Source: Oscillospiraceae bacterium (GTDB lineage Bacteria; Bacillota; Clostridia; Oscillospirales; Ruminococcaceae). From it: 7,186 nucleotides of DNA. The stretch is from NCBI GenBank assembly GCA_017396055.1, contig JAFQND010000216.1:1-7186 (forward strand), in the 5' to 3' direction. A program made the translations under genes and the position numbers. Shown one piece after another: positions 1 through 5,762 of this stretch (within the stretch, counting starts at the first letter, position 1; every line of letters starts with the position of its first letter). Below the pieces are notes generated by a model. The model made no database searches and was not told the DNA's origin. It saw only the letters and a program-made list of their open reading frames with translations.

Positions 1-801
1 CTCGAACCGGACCGAACCGTCGTCGTTCAGCTCTTCGCCCAGACGGATGAGGACGGTGTCGCCCTTTTTGCCCTTTGCCTTTGCGGCGAGAGTTCCCACC
101 GCTTCAAAGCCGAAGTCGATACGGATGCCGCCGGGGATAAGCTCGGTTCTGACGGGCACCGTTTCAGAGAAGGTCAGCTGGGGTGTCTCCTGTTTTCTGA
201 GGGTATAGTTCGCATGGAGGAAGACCGCGGCATGATCCCATCGGGAATCGTCGAAGGATATGCTTTCAAAACCCACTTCCGGCGCGGAGGAATCGTACTG
301 CTCCAGAAACTGCGTTTCATAGCCGATGATACCGGCGGAGGAATAGGCAGTGTGGTCGGCACAGAGCCAGCTTTCGTCGCTGACGAGCACCCTTTCGCCG
401 TCAAGAGAAAGGTCAAACCAGAACATCTCTCTCCGGTCGCCCGAGACCCAGACGCGGTTGATCAGCCCCTGGTGATAGGTGTGAACGGCAAAAGTGTTTT
501 CACCCTCGCACAGATATCCGGTCACGTCAACTTCATTATAATTGTAGCAATGGGGGTAGGATGCGGCGGGACCCTGGGTGACAAAGACACCGTTGATATA
601 CAGCTTATAATAGTCGTCGGCGGTGATCTTCAGAACAGCTTTGCCGGATTTTTTCAGCACAGCTTTTTTCCGGAAGAGGATATGGCGGTTCTGAAGTTCC
701 GGCGGAGTGGGATCCGGGACGGTGTTGTCCATTTCTTTATGGAAGACATCGACGGGAATGATGTCGGCAAAATCGGGGTGGCAGATAAATTTCGGTTCCA
801 T
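1..801 (-). CDS. GH78 alpha-L-rhamnosidase-like protein, N-terminal part (3' end outside window)
   Basis: This is an open frame of 267 codons that starts at 801 and runs off the left edge without a stop. Family GH78 enzymes remove terminal alpha-L-rhamnose from plant glycosides and rhamnosylated polysaccharides. What is seen: residues about 40-115 resemble the bacterial rhamnosidase N-terminal beta-sandwich, with YYKLYING at 64-71 and the later VDVTGYLCEGEN segment; a jelly-roll-type phrase FDDSRWDHA occurs at 183-191; residues 228-262, with IDFGFEAVG and GEELNDDG, match the next rhamnosidase beta-domain, whose usual pattern is D-F-G...V-G...G...E-L-x-D-G. The catalytic (alpha/alpha)6 barrel and its acidic residues lie beyond the window, so activity cannot be judged. 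There is no signal peptide, which suggests a cytoplasmic enzyme. The start is set by AAAGGAG at 808-814, six bases ahead of the ATG. It could instead be a non-rhamnosidase relative sharing these accessory domains. Confidence 0.83.
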   Translation of the reverse strand, partial: MEPKFICHPDFADIIPVDVFHKEMDNTVPDPTPPELQNRHILFRKKAVLKKSGKAVLKITADDYYKLYINGVFVTQGPAASYPHCYNYNEVDVTGYLCEGENTFAVHTYHQGLINRVWVSGDRREMFWFDLSLDGERVLVSDESWLCADHTAYSSAGIIGYETQFLEQYDSSAPEVGFESISFDDSRWDHAAVFLHANYTLRKQETPQLTFSETVPVRTELIPGGIRIDFGFEAVGTLAAKAKGKKGDTVLIRLGEELNDDGSVRFE

Positions 802-807
802 AAAAAA

Positions 808-814
808 CTCCTTT
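808..814 (-). promoter_or_regulatory. Ribosome binding site of the GH78-like gene
   Basis: AAAGGAG on the minus strand lies six bases upstream of the ATG at 799-801. It fixes the start of the partial rhamnosidase gene. Confidence 0.8.
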
Positions 815-828
815 CAGACGTTTTTTTC

Positions 829-857
829 ATTGTAGCATGATGTGAGAGCAAAGTAAA
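829..857 (-). promoter_or_regulatory. Sigma-A-type promoter of the GH78-like gene
   Basis: On the minus strand, -35 TTTACT (852-857) is separated by exactly 17 bases from -10 TACAAT (829-834). The -10 is preceded by TGC, an extended -10 element. Transcription would begin near 822, giving a leader of about 21 bases with the RBS in the middle. The -35 box sits within the T-rich tail of the preceding terminator. Confidence 0.7.
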
Positions 858-888
858 GAAAAAGCTCCCCTTGCGCGGCAAAGGGAGC
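855..888 (-). terminator. Rho-independent terminator after the XRE regulator gene
   Basis: Hairpin at 864-888: outer stem GCTCCC/GGGAGC, one C/A mismatch, inner stem TTGC/GCAA and a GCG loop. On the minus strand it is followed by five Ts (863-859), a C and three more Ts. It begins six bases past the regulator's stop codon. There is no T-run on the plus-strand side, so it acts for the minus-strand gene only. Confidence 0.8.
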
Positions 889-894
889 AGAAGC

Positions 895-1575
895 TCATGT
901 GGGAAGGACCCATTTTCCGGAAGAATCCCGGATGAGGACGGGATCATCTCTTCCTTCGAAACAGATGGCGGAACACTCCTCGTCCACCGGGATGAGGAAG
1001 ACGTTTTTTGCTCCCATCCGGCTGTTGAGGCCGCCGAAAGCGGAGTAAAAGCGCAGCCTGGCCTCGGTCGGATCATCGGAAATATCGGCACAGCGGCGGA
1101 TATAGCCCATAGGCCCCGCAACACCGGCGCGTATCGTGATAACTGTTCCCGAAGGAAGAGCAGCATAATCCACGAGGAAGACATCCTTTCTGGTCATCAG
1201 ACCGGTGAGCGTGAACCAGCCGACGAGAACGACGAGAATACCGACAAAAGAGAGGATCAGGTTTCGAAGAAGAGTTTTTATCAGCTGTTTGCGCTGTTGT
1301 TCTGCGGCGGTCAGAGCAGAGGAAAGCGCTTCGGCTGCTTTTTCCACCGGAAGAGCAGGTTCGGGCAGCCGTTCGGAACGCATCAGTTCAAGAACGGTGA
1401 GCCCCAGTGCGTCGGCCAGCGGCTCCAGGGTATTGATATCCGGAAAACCAAGTCCCCGCTCCCAGCGGCTGACCGCTTTGTCGGTGACGCGCAGTTTTTC
1501 TCCCAGTTCTGCCTGGGTCATCTTCTGTTCTTTGCGGACAGCAGCAATGAATGCACCGAATTTCTGTGTGTCCAT
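895..1575 (-). CDS. Membrane-anchored XRE-family transcriptional regulator
   Basis: 226 aa. Residues 6-66 form an HTH_3/XRE DNA-binding domain; the helix-turn-helix is at about 19-41, with MTQAELGEKL and the recognition segment VTDKAVSRWERG. Residues 70-100 are an Ala/Gln/Lys-rich linker. Residues 105-126 form one strongly hydrophobic membrane helix (LILSFVGILVVLVGW), followed by Arg-Lys. The last 95 or so residues form a small domain I cannot assign, probably outside the membrane, containing RFYSAFGGLNSRMGAKN at 175-191. The layout suggests a cytoplasmic DNA-binding head tethered to an envelope-facing sensor. The gene lies between two glycosidase genes on the same strand but has its own promoter and terminator, so control of either neighbour is only a guess. 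The start is well set: an 11-base match to the 16S tail lies just upstream. Confidence 0.9.
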   Translation of the reverse strand: MDTQKFGAFIAAVRKEQKMTQAELGEKLRVTDKAVSRWERGLGFPDINTLEPLADALGLTVLELMRSERLPEPALPVEKAAEALSSALTAAEQQRKQLIKTLLRNLILSFVGILVVLVGWFTLTGLMTRKDVFLVDYAALPSGTVITIRAGVAGPMGYIRRCADISDDPTEARLRFYSAFGGLNSRMGAKNVFLIPVDEECSAICFEGRDDPVLIRDSSGKWVLPT

Positions 1576-1576
1576 C

Positions 1577-1587
1577 GGATCACCTCC
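1577..1587 (-). promoter_or_regulatory. Unusually long Shine-Dalgarno sequence of the XRE gene
   Basis: GGAGGTGATCC on the minus strand is an uninterrupted 11-base complement to the 3' end of 16S rRNA. Its GGAGG core is seven bases from the ATG at 1573-1575. It decides the start and implies efficient initiation. Confidence 0.85.
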
Positions 1588-1593
1588 GATTAC

Positions 1594-1622
1594 ATGATAG
1601 GGCAGACCGGAAAATCTTTCAA
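1594..1622 (-). promoter_or_regulatory. Sigma-A-type promoter of the XRE gene
   Basis: -35 TTGAAA (1617-1622), a 17-base spacer, and -10 TATCAT (1594-1599) on the minus strand. The predicted start, near 1587, falls at the beginning of the Shine-Dalgarno sequence, giving a leader of only about 12-14 bases. That is short, so an upstream alternative start of transcription remains possible. Confidence 0.6.
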
Positions 1623-1643
1623 CCGATGAAACGTAGAGAAGGG

Positions 1644-1675
1644 AAAAAACGGGTCGATGGATCGTTCAGCCGTTT
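1644..1675 (-). terminator. Probable terminator after the GH36-like gene
   Basis: Minus-strand hairpin with outer arms AAACGG (1670-1675) and CCGTTT (1647-1652), an inner three-base stem CGA/TCG, and a run of six Ts (1649-1644) that overlaps the 3' arm. The 5' arm begins inside the TAA stop codon. The stem is interrupted and AT-rich at its base, so efficiency is uncertain. Confidence 0.5.
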
Positions 1676-3419
1676 ATCTGTCCTCCAGTACAGCCATGCC
1701 GCCGGCGGGGACATTCAGGGCGGTGATGCTGGAGAAGGTCTTTTCTTCGTGAGAGATCTCCTCGCCGCAGCAGTTGAGGATATGAAGGGCAAACCTGCCC
1801 TCCAGCTCGCAGAGGATCCGGTCGCTCATGGTGCCGTTGACCAGATAAATGGTCTTTCGTACATCCGGCACAAGGCATTTGTCGGCGGTATATGCAACGG
1901 CGATGCTCTCGGTATCGGAAGCGGCTTTTGCCCAGGTATAGAGCAGGTGAGGCTCATAGACTTCCAGCGGGCTTTCCAGCAGAAGATCGCGGTGTTTTTT
2001 GACAAAGTTCAGCCAGAAACGGGACATTTCATAGGTGGCGGGCTCCATATGTTCCAGTTTTGCGGAATACTGCAGCACACCGAACAGAACACTGATGATC
2101 TGCAGGGCGGCGGTCTCCGGCTTTTCGTCAGGGTGCCACATGAGCATGTCCGAATGGACGGCGGAATCACCCATCAGCATCCGCAGGTCAAAGACGCTCA
2201 CCCGGTTGGAAAGGTGGTCGTTGGGACAGTCGCCGGCGCGGAACATATTGCCGTATTTTCGCATATTGGGGCCGATATAGCCCTGGCGGAATTCAAGAAG
2301 GATGTCCGGCTTGACAGCTCTGAGGGCGGTGATGGTATCGAGCATGAACCGGTCGGCCGCATCGAACAGATCGGGGATATCCATGGCGGGGTCATAGGGC
2401 GCCATGTCGGGCGAGAAATGCCACTGGTCGATAAAGTCCAGCTTGAAACCGTCCAGTTCCCATTCCCTGAGGGCTTTGAGATAGATCCCGGTCAGATATT
2501 CGCGGACTTCTTTATAGCGGGGGTCAAGGACAGCACAGTTCAGGCGCTCGACCTGATAGAGGTATTTGCCTTCGAATTCTTTATAATGTCTGGAATGATA
2601 ACCGACAAAGGGAACACTGTACCAGAGGATATACTTCATACCGATATCGTGGACAGCTCTGACATGGGCCGCCATGTCGGGGATTTTGGCAGGACAGGCT
2701 TCCCAGTCGCCGCAGAAGGCATAGCCGCGGCTGTTGTCATCGGTCTGCCAGCCGTCGTCGATGATACAGATATCAAAGCCCAGCTTTTTTGCCCGGCGGC
2801 ATTCTTTTTCCACTTCGGCGGCGATCACGTTCTGATGGAAGGAATACCAGAAGGAGTAGACGGGAGCTTTGGCAGTGTCCGGTACGGAGGCAGGGGTCAT
2901 GCCGCAGTCTTTTTCCCACCAGCGGGCCACATCGCCCAGTGCTTCGGCGAAGGAGAGACCCCGTTCGTCCGCGCGGAGGGTGACTTTTGTACAGGAGGCG
3001 GCAGTATACTGCTTCAGCGGCAGCCGGAAGGCAAAGAGCATTTCTCCGTTTTCTTCGATGACGCCGTTTTTGCAGAAGACCAGCTTCTGACATTCATCCA
3101 GCGCCCAGACATACTGTGCGCGGGAGCGTCCGTCGAAAATGCAGCTGACGGGCGCACTTTTGGAGACCATGGAGGATTCCTCACCGGCCCAGTCGGGAAG
3201 GACTTTTCGGGAAAGCCCTCTGGAGGGAGTCCAGTAGTACATATGGTCCAGCATGGGGCGCTGCCAGCTGACCGTGACAGAGGTAGCATCGGCCAGGGTC
3301 TCGGGGTCCCAGCCGAGAGAGAAGGTGAACAGGCTGACACCGTTTTTTTCTGAGGCAGTGAGATCGATCGTGATGGGAACATCACAGCTGACGGTAAATC
3401 CGGAGAGATTCATTTTCAT
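1674..3419 (-). CDS. Divergent GH36-like alpha-galactosidase (clan GH-D)
   Basis: 581 aa. Enzymes of this clan hydrolyse alpha-galactosides such as raffinose or melibiose with retention, using two Asp residues. Residues 1-180 look like the N-terminal beta-sandwich, about 185-470 the catalytic TIM barrel, and 480-581 a C-terminal beta-domain. Seen in the barrel: IIDDGWQ at 219-225, the typical clan strand; DGFKLDF at 323-329, whose D328 aligns with the nucleophile of the usual K-W-D motif; and MFRAGD at 392-397, whose D397 is the likely acid/base (compare W-R-x-x-D in GH27). The usual W-x-E-P-E strand is replaced by ILWYSVPFVG at 264-273, and the protein is shorter than the roughly 700 residues of typical bacterial GH36 enzymes, so substrate specificity may differ. 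No signal peptide: cytoplasmic. The first of two close ATGs is chosen because AAAGGA (3430-3435) lies ten bases before it. It is transcribed alone from its own promoter. Confidence 0.85.
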   Translation of the reverse strand: MKMNLSGFTVSCDVPITIDLTASEKNGVSLFTFSLGWDPETLADATSVTVSWQRPMLDHMYYWTPSRGLSRKVLPDWAGEESSMVSKSAPVSCIFDGRSRAQYVWALDECQKLVFCKNGVIEENGEMLFAFRLPLKQYTAASCTKVTLRADERGLSFAEALGDVARWWEKDCGMTPASVPDTAKAPVYSFWYSFHQNVIAAEVEKECRRAKKLGFDICIIDDGWQTDDNSRGYAFCGDWEACPAKIPDMAAHVRAVHDIGMKYILWYSVPFVGYHSRHYKEFEGKYLYQVERLNCAVLDPRYKEVREYLTGIYLKALREWELDGFKLDFIDQWHFSPDMAPYDPAMDIPDLFDAADRFMLDTITALRAVKPDILLEFRQGYIGPNMRKYGNMFRAGDCPNDHLSNRVSVFDLRMLMGDSAVHSDMLMWHPDEKPETAALQIISVLFGVLQYSAKLEHMEPATYEMSRFWLNFVKKHRDLLLESPLEVYEPHLLYTWAKAASDTESIAVAYTADKCLVPDVRKTIYLVNGTMSDRILCELEGRFALHILNCCGEEISHEEKTFSSITALNVPAGGMAVLEDR

Positions 3420-3429
3420 ACAGGCCGCA

Positions 3430-3435
3430 TCCTTT
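3430..3435 (-). promoter_or_regulatory. Ribosome binding site of the GH36-like gene
   Basis: AAAGGA on the minus strand, ten bases before the ATG at 3417-3419 and sixteen before the second in-frame ATG at 3411-3413. This favours the upstream start. Confidence 0.65.
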
Positions 3436-3452
3436 CGGGTATGTTCAACTGC

Positions 3453-3481
3453 ATTATAACAGAAGAAACAGCCGAATGCAA
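3453..3481 (-). promoter_or_regulatory. Sigma-A-type promoter of the GH36-like gene
   Basis: -10 TATAAT (3453-3458) is a perfect consensus preceded by TGT (extended -10). A 17-base spacer separates it from -35 TTGCAT (3476-3481). Transcription would start near 3446. The -35 box begins three bases past the stop codon of the upstream DUF2508 gene, so the GH36-like gene does not depend on read-through. Confidence 0.78.
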
Positions 3482-3484
3482 CGG

Positions 3485-3763
3485 TTATACCGGCTCTTCG
3501 CCGGAGCGGGCGCGCTTCATGGCCTCTGCTTCGGGAAAGGTGCGGCGGATGCCCGCTTCTTTGGCCTGACGGAGGAGGGCGGAGTATCTTGCGGAGGCAG
3601 ACTCCAGTTCGTGGATGGCCGAGACGATGAGAACATCATCCCCGGCGGTCTCAAAATATCGCAGTGCCTCGTCCCGACGGCGGCCGGCTTCGTCGATGGC
3701 GCGGAGCAGTTCAAGGCGGGCAGATTCGGTGTCGGAAAGGCGGCCGGAAAGTTTGAGAGACAT
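3485..3763 (-). CDS. DUF2508 (YaaL-like) family protein
   Basis: 92 aa, highly charged and predicted almost wholly helical, with no membrane segment or signal peptide. The core at about 19-73 fits the DUF2508 pattern known from Bacillus YaaL: a first helix rich in Glu/Arg, an acidic turn (TAGDDVLIVSAIHELES at 39-55), then ARYSALLRQAKEAGI at 58-72. The family's molecular role is not established. In many Firmicutes the gene sits beside recR and bofA; here it stands alone between a glycosidase gene and a divergent ABC exporter. The frame stays open to an ATG at 3862, but I place the start at 3763 because AAAGGA (3772-3777) lies eight bases before it, the extra 33 residues are Cys-rich and unlike the family, and the proposed promoter lies within that extension. 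Confidence 0.8.
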   Translation of the reverse strand: MSLKLSGRLSDTESARLELLRAIDEAGRRRDEALRYFETAGDDVLIVSAIHELESASARYSALLRQAKEAGIRRTFPEAEAMKRARSGEEPV

Positions 3764-3794
3764 GATATCGTTCCTTTCTCGCTTTTTATACGGA

Positions 3795-3824
3795 ATTTTA
3801 CAAAAAACATTGAAATTTGTGCAA
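3795..3824 (-). promoter_or_regulatory. Possible promoter of the DUF2508 gene
   Basis: -10 TAAAAT (3795-3800), an 18-base spacer, and -35 TTGCAC (3819-3824) on the minus strand. The predicted leader of roughly 25 bases contains the AAAGGA site. A second AT-rich candidate, TATAAA at 3785-3790, makes the exact -10 uncertain. Confidence 0.5.
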
Positions 3825-3852
3825 GGTGTACATTCGATACAAATGATTTCAA
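3810..3852. repeat. Imperfect inverted repeat in the divergent promoter region
   Basis: Left arm TTGAAATTTGT (3810-3820); right arm ACAAAT (3839-3844), then GAT, then TTCAA (3848-3852). The arms are complementary over 11 bases apart from the three inserted bases, and are 18 bases apart. The left arm overlaps the proposed -35 of the DUF2508 gene. It could be an operator or a chance AT-rich match; no regulator can be named. Confidence 0.35.
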
Positions 3853-3883
3853 GGATATTCATGCAACTTTTTCCTCAAAAAGG

Positions 3884-3912
3884 TTCCCATTTTCAACTTC
3901 AAATGTTATAAT
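3884..3912 (+). promoter_or_regulatory. Sigma-A-type promoter of the ABC exporter operon
   Basis: -35 TTCCCA (3884-3889), a 17-base spacer, and perfect -10 TATAAT (3907-3912) preceded by TGT (extended -10). Transcription would start near 3919, leaving a leader of about 80 bases in which I see no riboswitch or strong hairpin. It points away from the DUF2508 promoter. Confidence 0.75.
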
Positions 3913-3984
3913 ACAGGTGTTAAACGGCGGGGAGCAACAAACTATATTCCATACGACCCGCTGATATGCCCTTATCTCTTGTAA

Positions 3985-3994
3985 GGAAGGTGAT
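3985..3994 (+). promoter_or_regulatory. Ribosome binding site deciding the start of the first ABC gene
   Basis: GGAAGGTGAT lies just before the ATG at 3999; its GGAAGG core is eight bases away. The upstream in-frame ATG at 3966 has no comparable site. Confidence 0.8.
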
Positions 3995-3998
3995 ATGT

Positions 3999-5762
3999 AT
4001 GTTTCCTGTAAAATGGATATGGGAAAACATGAAAGGGTATCGAAAAATGTACATCACCGCCATCGTGCTGGTGATCGTCAATGCGCTGATGCAGCTGATC
4101 AATCCGACCATCTCTCAGCTGATCGTCGACAAGGTCCTGGCGCCTGTTGACGGCAATTCGAGGATCGATCTGTTGGTTCCGCTGGTCCTTCTGCTGATCG
4201 GCTTTACCCTGCTGCGCACCAGCATCGGCTATCTGCAGCTGATGAGCTTTGAAAAGAGCTGTACCGGTTTTCTGGCCAATGTCCGCTCGTATCTTTATCG
4301 GAATATGCAGAGACAGGATATGGGCTTTTATGACAAAAACCGCACCGGCGACCTGATGACCCGTCTGACCGGCGACCTTGACGCAGTTTCCCATGCGGTC
4401 AACTGGGATGTCCGTATCACGGTGGAAGGAATTGTGCTTTTCACATCGGTTCTGATTTATTTTATCAGTATTGACCCGCTGCTGACCCTGATCCTGTGCG
4501 TCATTCTGCCGTTCATCTTCCTGTGCTCCTTCACCTATTCCCGCAAGGTACGTCCTTACTACCGCGGTCTGCGTGAGAAGCTGGCAGTCATGAACTCCCG
4601 CGCACAGGAGAATATCGCCGGCAACCGTGTTGTCAAGGCATTTGCCCGAGAGGATTATGAGATCGGACGTTTTGACACCTGTAACTCTGATTTCAGCGCC
4701 GCAAACCTGAAGGTCAACAAATACTGGCTGACCTTCTATCCCTTCATTGAGTTTTCCGCACAGGCACTGAGCATCGTTGTGCTGCTGGTGGGCGGTATCT
4801 TTGTTATGAAAGGCCGTATCACCCTCGGTCAGCTGCTGGCGTTCTCCAGCCTGACAGGCCTCTTTGCAAGACCTGTCCGCCTGCTGGGCAATATCCTGAA
4901 CGATATGCAGCGCTTCGGCGCCAGTATCGAAAAGGTCATCGAGCTTTACTACAGCCGTCCCATGGTCGTCAGCCGCGTCGACAGCACCAAAAAGGACTGC
5001 AAAGTTGAAGGCCGCATCACCTTTGATCAGGTCTCTCTGAAACTGGGCGGAAAAGAGATCCTGCACGATATCACAGTCGACATCAAACCCGGCGAGACCA
5101 TCGCCATCATGGGCAACACCGGTTCCGGCAAGACCATGTTTGTTAACCTGATCCCCAGACTTTATGATATCGCTTCCGGCTCGCTGTGTATCGACGGCGT
5201 TCCCATCAAGGAGTGGGATCTGCCCACTCTGCGCAGAGGCATCGGTATGGCAACACAGGATGTATTCCTCTTCTCGGATACCGTCGACGGCAATATCGCT
5301 TACGGCAATTCCGACATGAGCGAAGAAGATGTGAAGCATTACGCCGAGATCTCGGCTGCCGACTTTGTTGAGCGGCTGGATGAAGGCTTCAACACCCTGA
5401 TCGGCGAACGCGGCGTCGGCCTCTCCGGCGGTCAGAAACAGCGTCTGGCGCTGGCCCGTGCGCTGGCGATCCGTCCCTCCATTCTGATCCTGGACGATAC
5501 CACCTCGGCAGTTGATATGGAGACCGAACACTTTATTCAGAACAGCCTGAATAACCTTGATTTTGTCTGCACCAAGCTGATCGTGGCACAGCGTATCTCC
5601 ACCACCAAGCGCGCCGACCGCATCATCGTTCTGAAAGACGGCCGAATCACCGAGATCGGTACCCACGAAGAGCTGATGAAGAAGGGCGGATTCTATACTG
5701 ATATCTGCGTTCTGCAGGAAGCCATGGGCGCCGAAGAAGAGAATGAGGGAGGTGAGGACTGA
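3999..5762 (+). CDS. Heterodimeric ABC exporter subunit with degenerate ATPase site (permease-ATPase fusion)
   Basis: 587 aa half-transporter of the type IV exporter fold (MdlB/BmrC-like): six membrane helices at about 17-38, 58-80, 140-158, 161-181, 243-269 and 276-296, then an ATPase domain from about 335. ATPase motifs: Walker A GNTGSGKT (372-379), Q-loop Q420, the exporter X-loop TLIGERG (466-472), canonical signature LSGGQ (475-479), Walker B ILILD ending at D499, and D-loop SAVD (503-506). The residue after Walker B is D500 where the catalytic Glu is expected, the switch His is Q531 (in AQRIST), and the A-loop aromatic position is Leu. These changes define the non-catalytic site of asymmetric exporters such as TM287/288 and BmrCD, so the protein should work with the next gene product. 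The substrate (drug, lipid or peptide) cannot be read from sequence. The start at 3999 is chosen from the RBS; 3966 would add 11 residues. Confidence 0.94.
   Translation: MFPVKWIWENMKGYRKMYITAIVLVIVNALMQLINPTISQLIVDKVLAPVDGNSRIDLLVPLVLLLIGFTLLRTSIGYLQLMSFEKSCTGFLANVRSYLYRNMQRQDMGFYDKNRTGDLMTRLTGDLDAVSHAVNWDVRITVEGIVLFTSVLIYFISIDPLLTLILCVILPFIFLCSFTYSRKVRPYYRGLREKLAVMNSRAQENIAGNRVVKAFAREDYEIGRFDTCNSDFSAANLKVNKYWLTFYPFIEFSAQALSIVVLLVGGIFVMKGRITLGQLLAFSSLTGLFARPVRLLGNILNDMQRFGASIEKVIELYYSRPMVVSRVDSTKKDCKVEGRITFDQVSLKLGGKEILHDITVDIKPGETIAIMGNTGSGKTMFVNLIPRLYDIASGSLCIDGVPIKEWDLPTLRRGIGMATQDVFLFSDTVDGNIAYGNSDMSEEDVKHYAEISAADFVERLDEGFNTLIGERGVGLSGGQKQRLALARALAIRPSILILDDTTSAVDMETEHFIQNSLNNLDFVCTKLIVAQRISTTKRADRIIVLKDGRITEIGTHEELMKKGGFYTDICVLQEAMGAEEENEGGED
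5748..5755 (+). promoter_or_regulatory. Ribosome binding site of the second ABC gene
   Basis: GGAGGTGA lies within the last codons of the first ABC gene, with its GGAGG core nine bases before the ATG at 5762-5764. Together with the overlapping stop and start (TGATG), it supports coupled translation of the two subunits. Confidence 0.8.

Noticed and set aside
214..840. 208-codon plus-strand frame at the left end
   Set aside because: Shadow of the partial rhamnosidase-like gene, which has domain matches, a promoter and an RBS on the minus strand.
871..1629. 252-codon plus-strand frame opposite the XRE gene
   Set aside because: In-register shadow; it starts inside the terminator hairpin and ends across the XRE promoter.
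1551..3353. 600-codon open frame on the plus strand opposite the GH36-like gene
   Set aside because: It is in exact codon register with the minus-strand gene and is explained by that gene's avoidance of TTA, CTA and TCA. The minus-strand protein has clear family motifs, a promoter and an RBS; this frame has none.
3460..3495. Possible terminator after the DUF2508 gene (AGCCG/CGGCT arms on the minus strand)
   Set aside because: The stem is only five bases with a 16-base loop and no proper T-run, and it overlaps the well-formed GH36 promoter.
3764..3862. Extension of the DUF2508 protein by 33 residues to an ATG at 3862
   Set aside because: No good RBS at the upstream ATG, composition unlike the family, and it would cover the proposed promoter. 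The ATG at 3763 has AAAGGA at the right distance.
3913..3984. Possible riboswitch or leader peptide ahead of the ABC operon
   Set aside because: The leader is about 80 bases, and I could find no stable hairpin pair, terminator or small frame with an RBS.
3966..3998. Eleven-residue N-terminal extension of the first ABC subunit
   Set aside because: The strong RBS at 3985-3994 lies inside it and serves the ATG at 3999.
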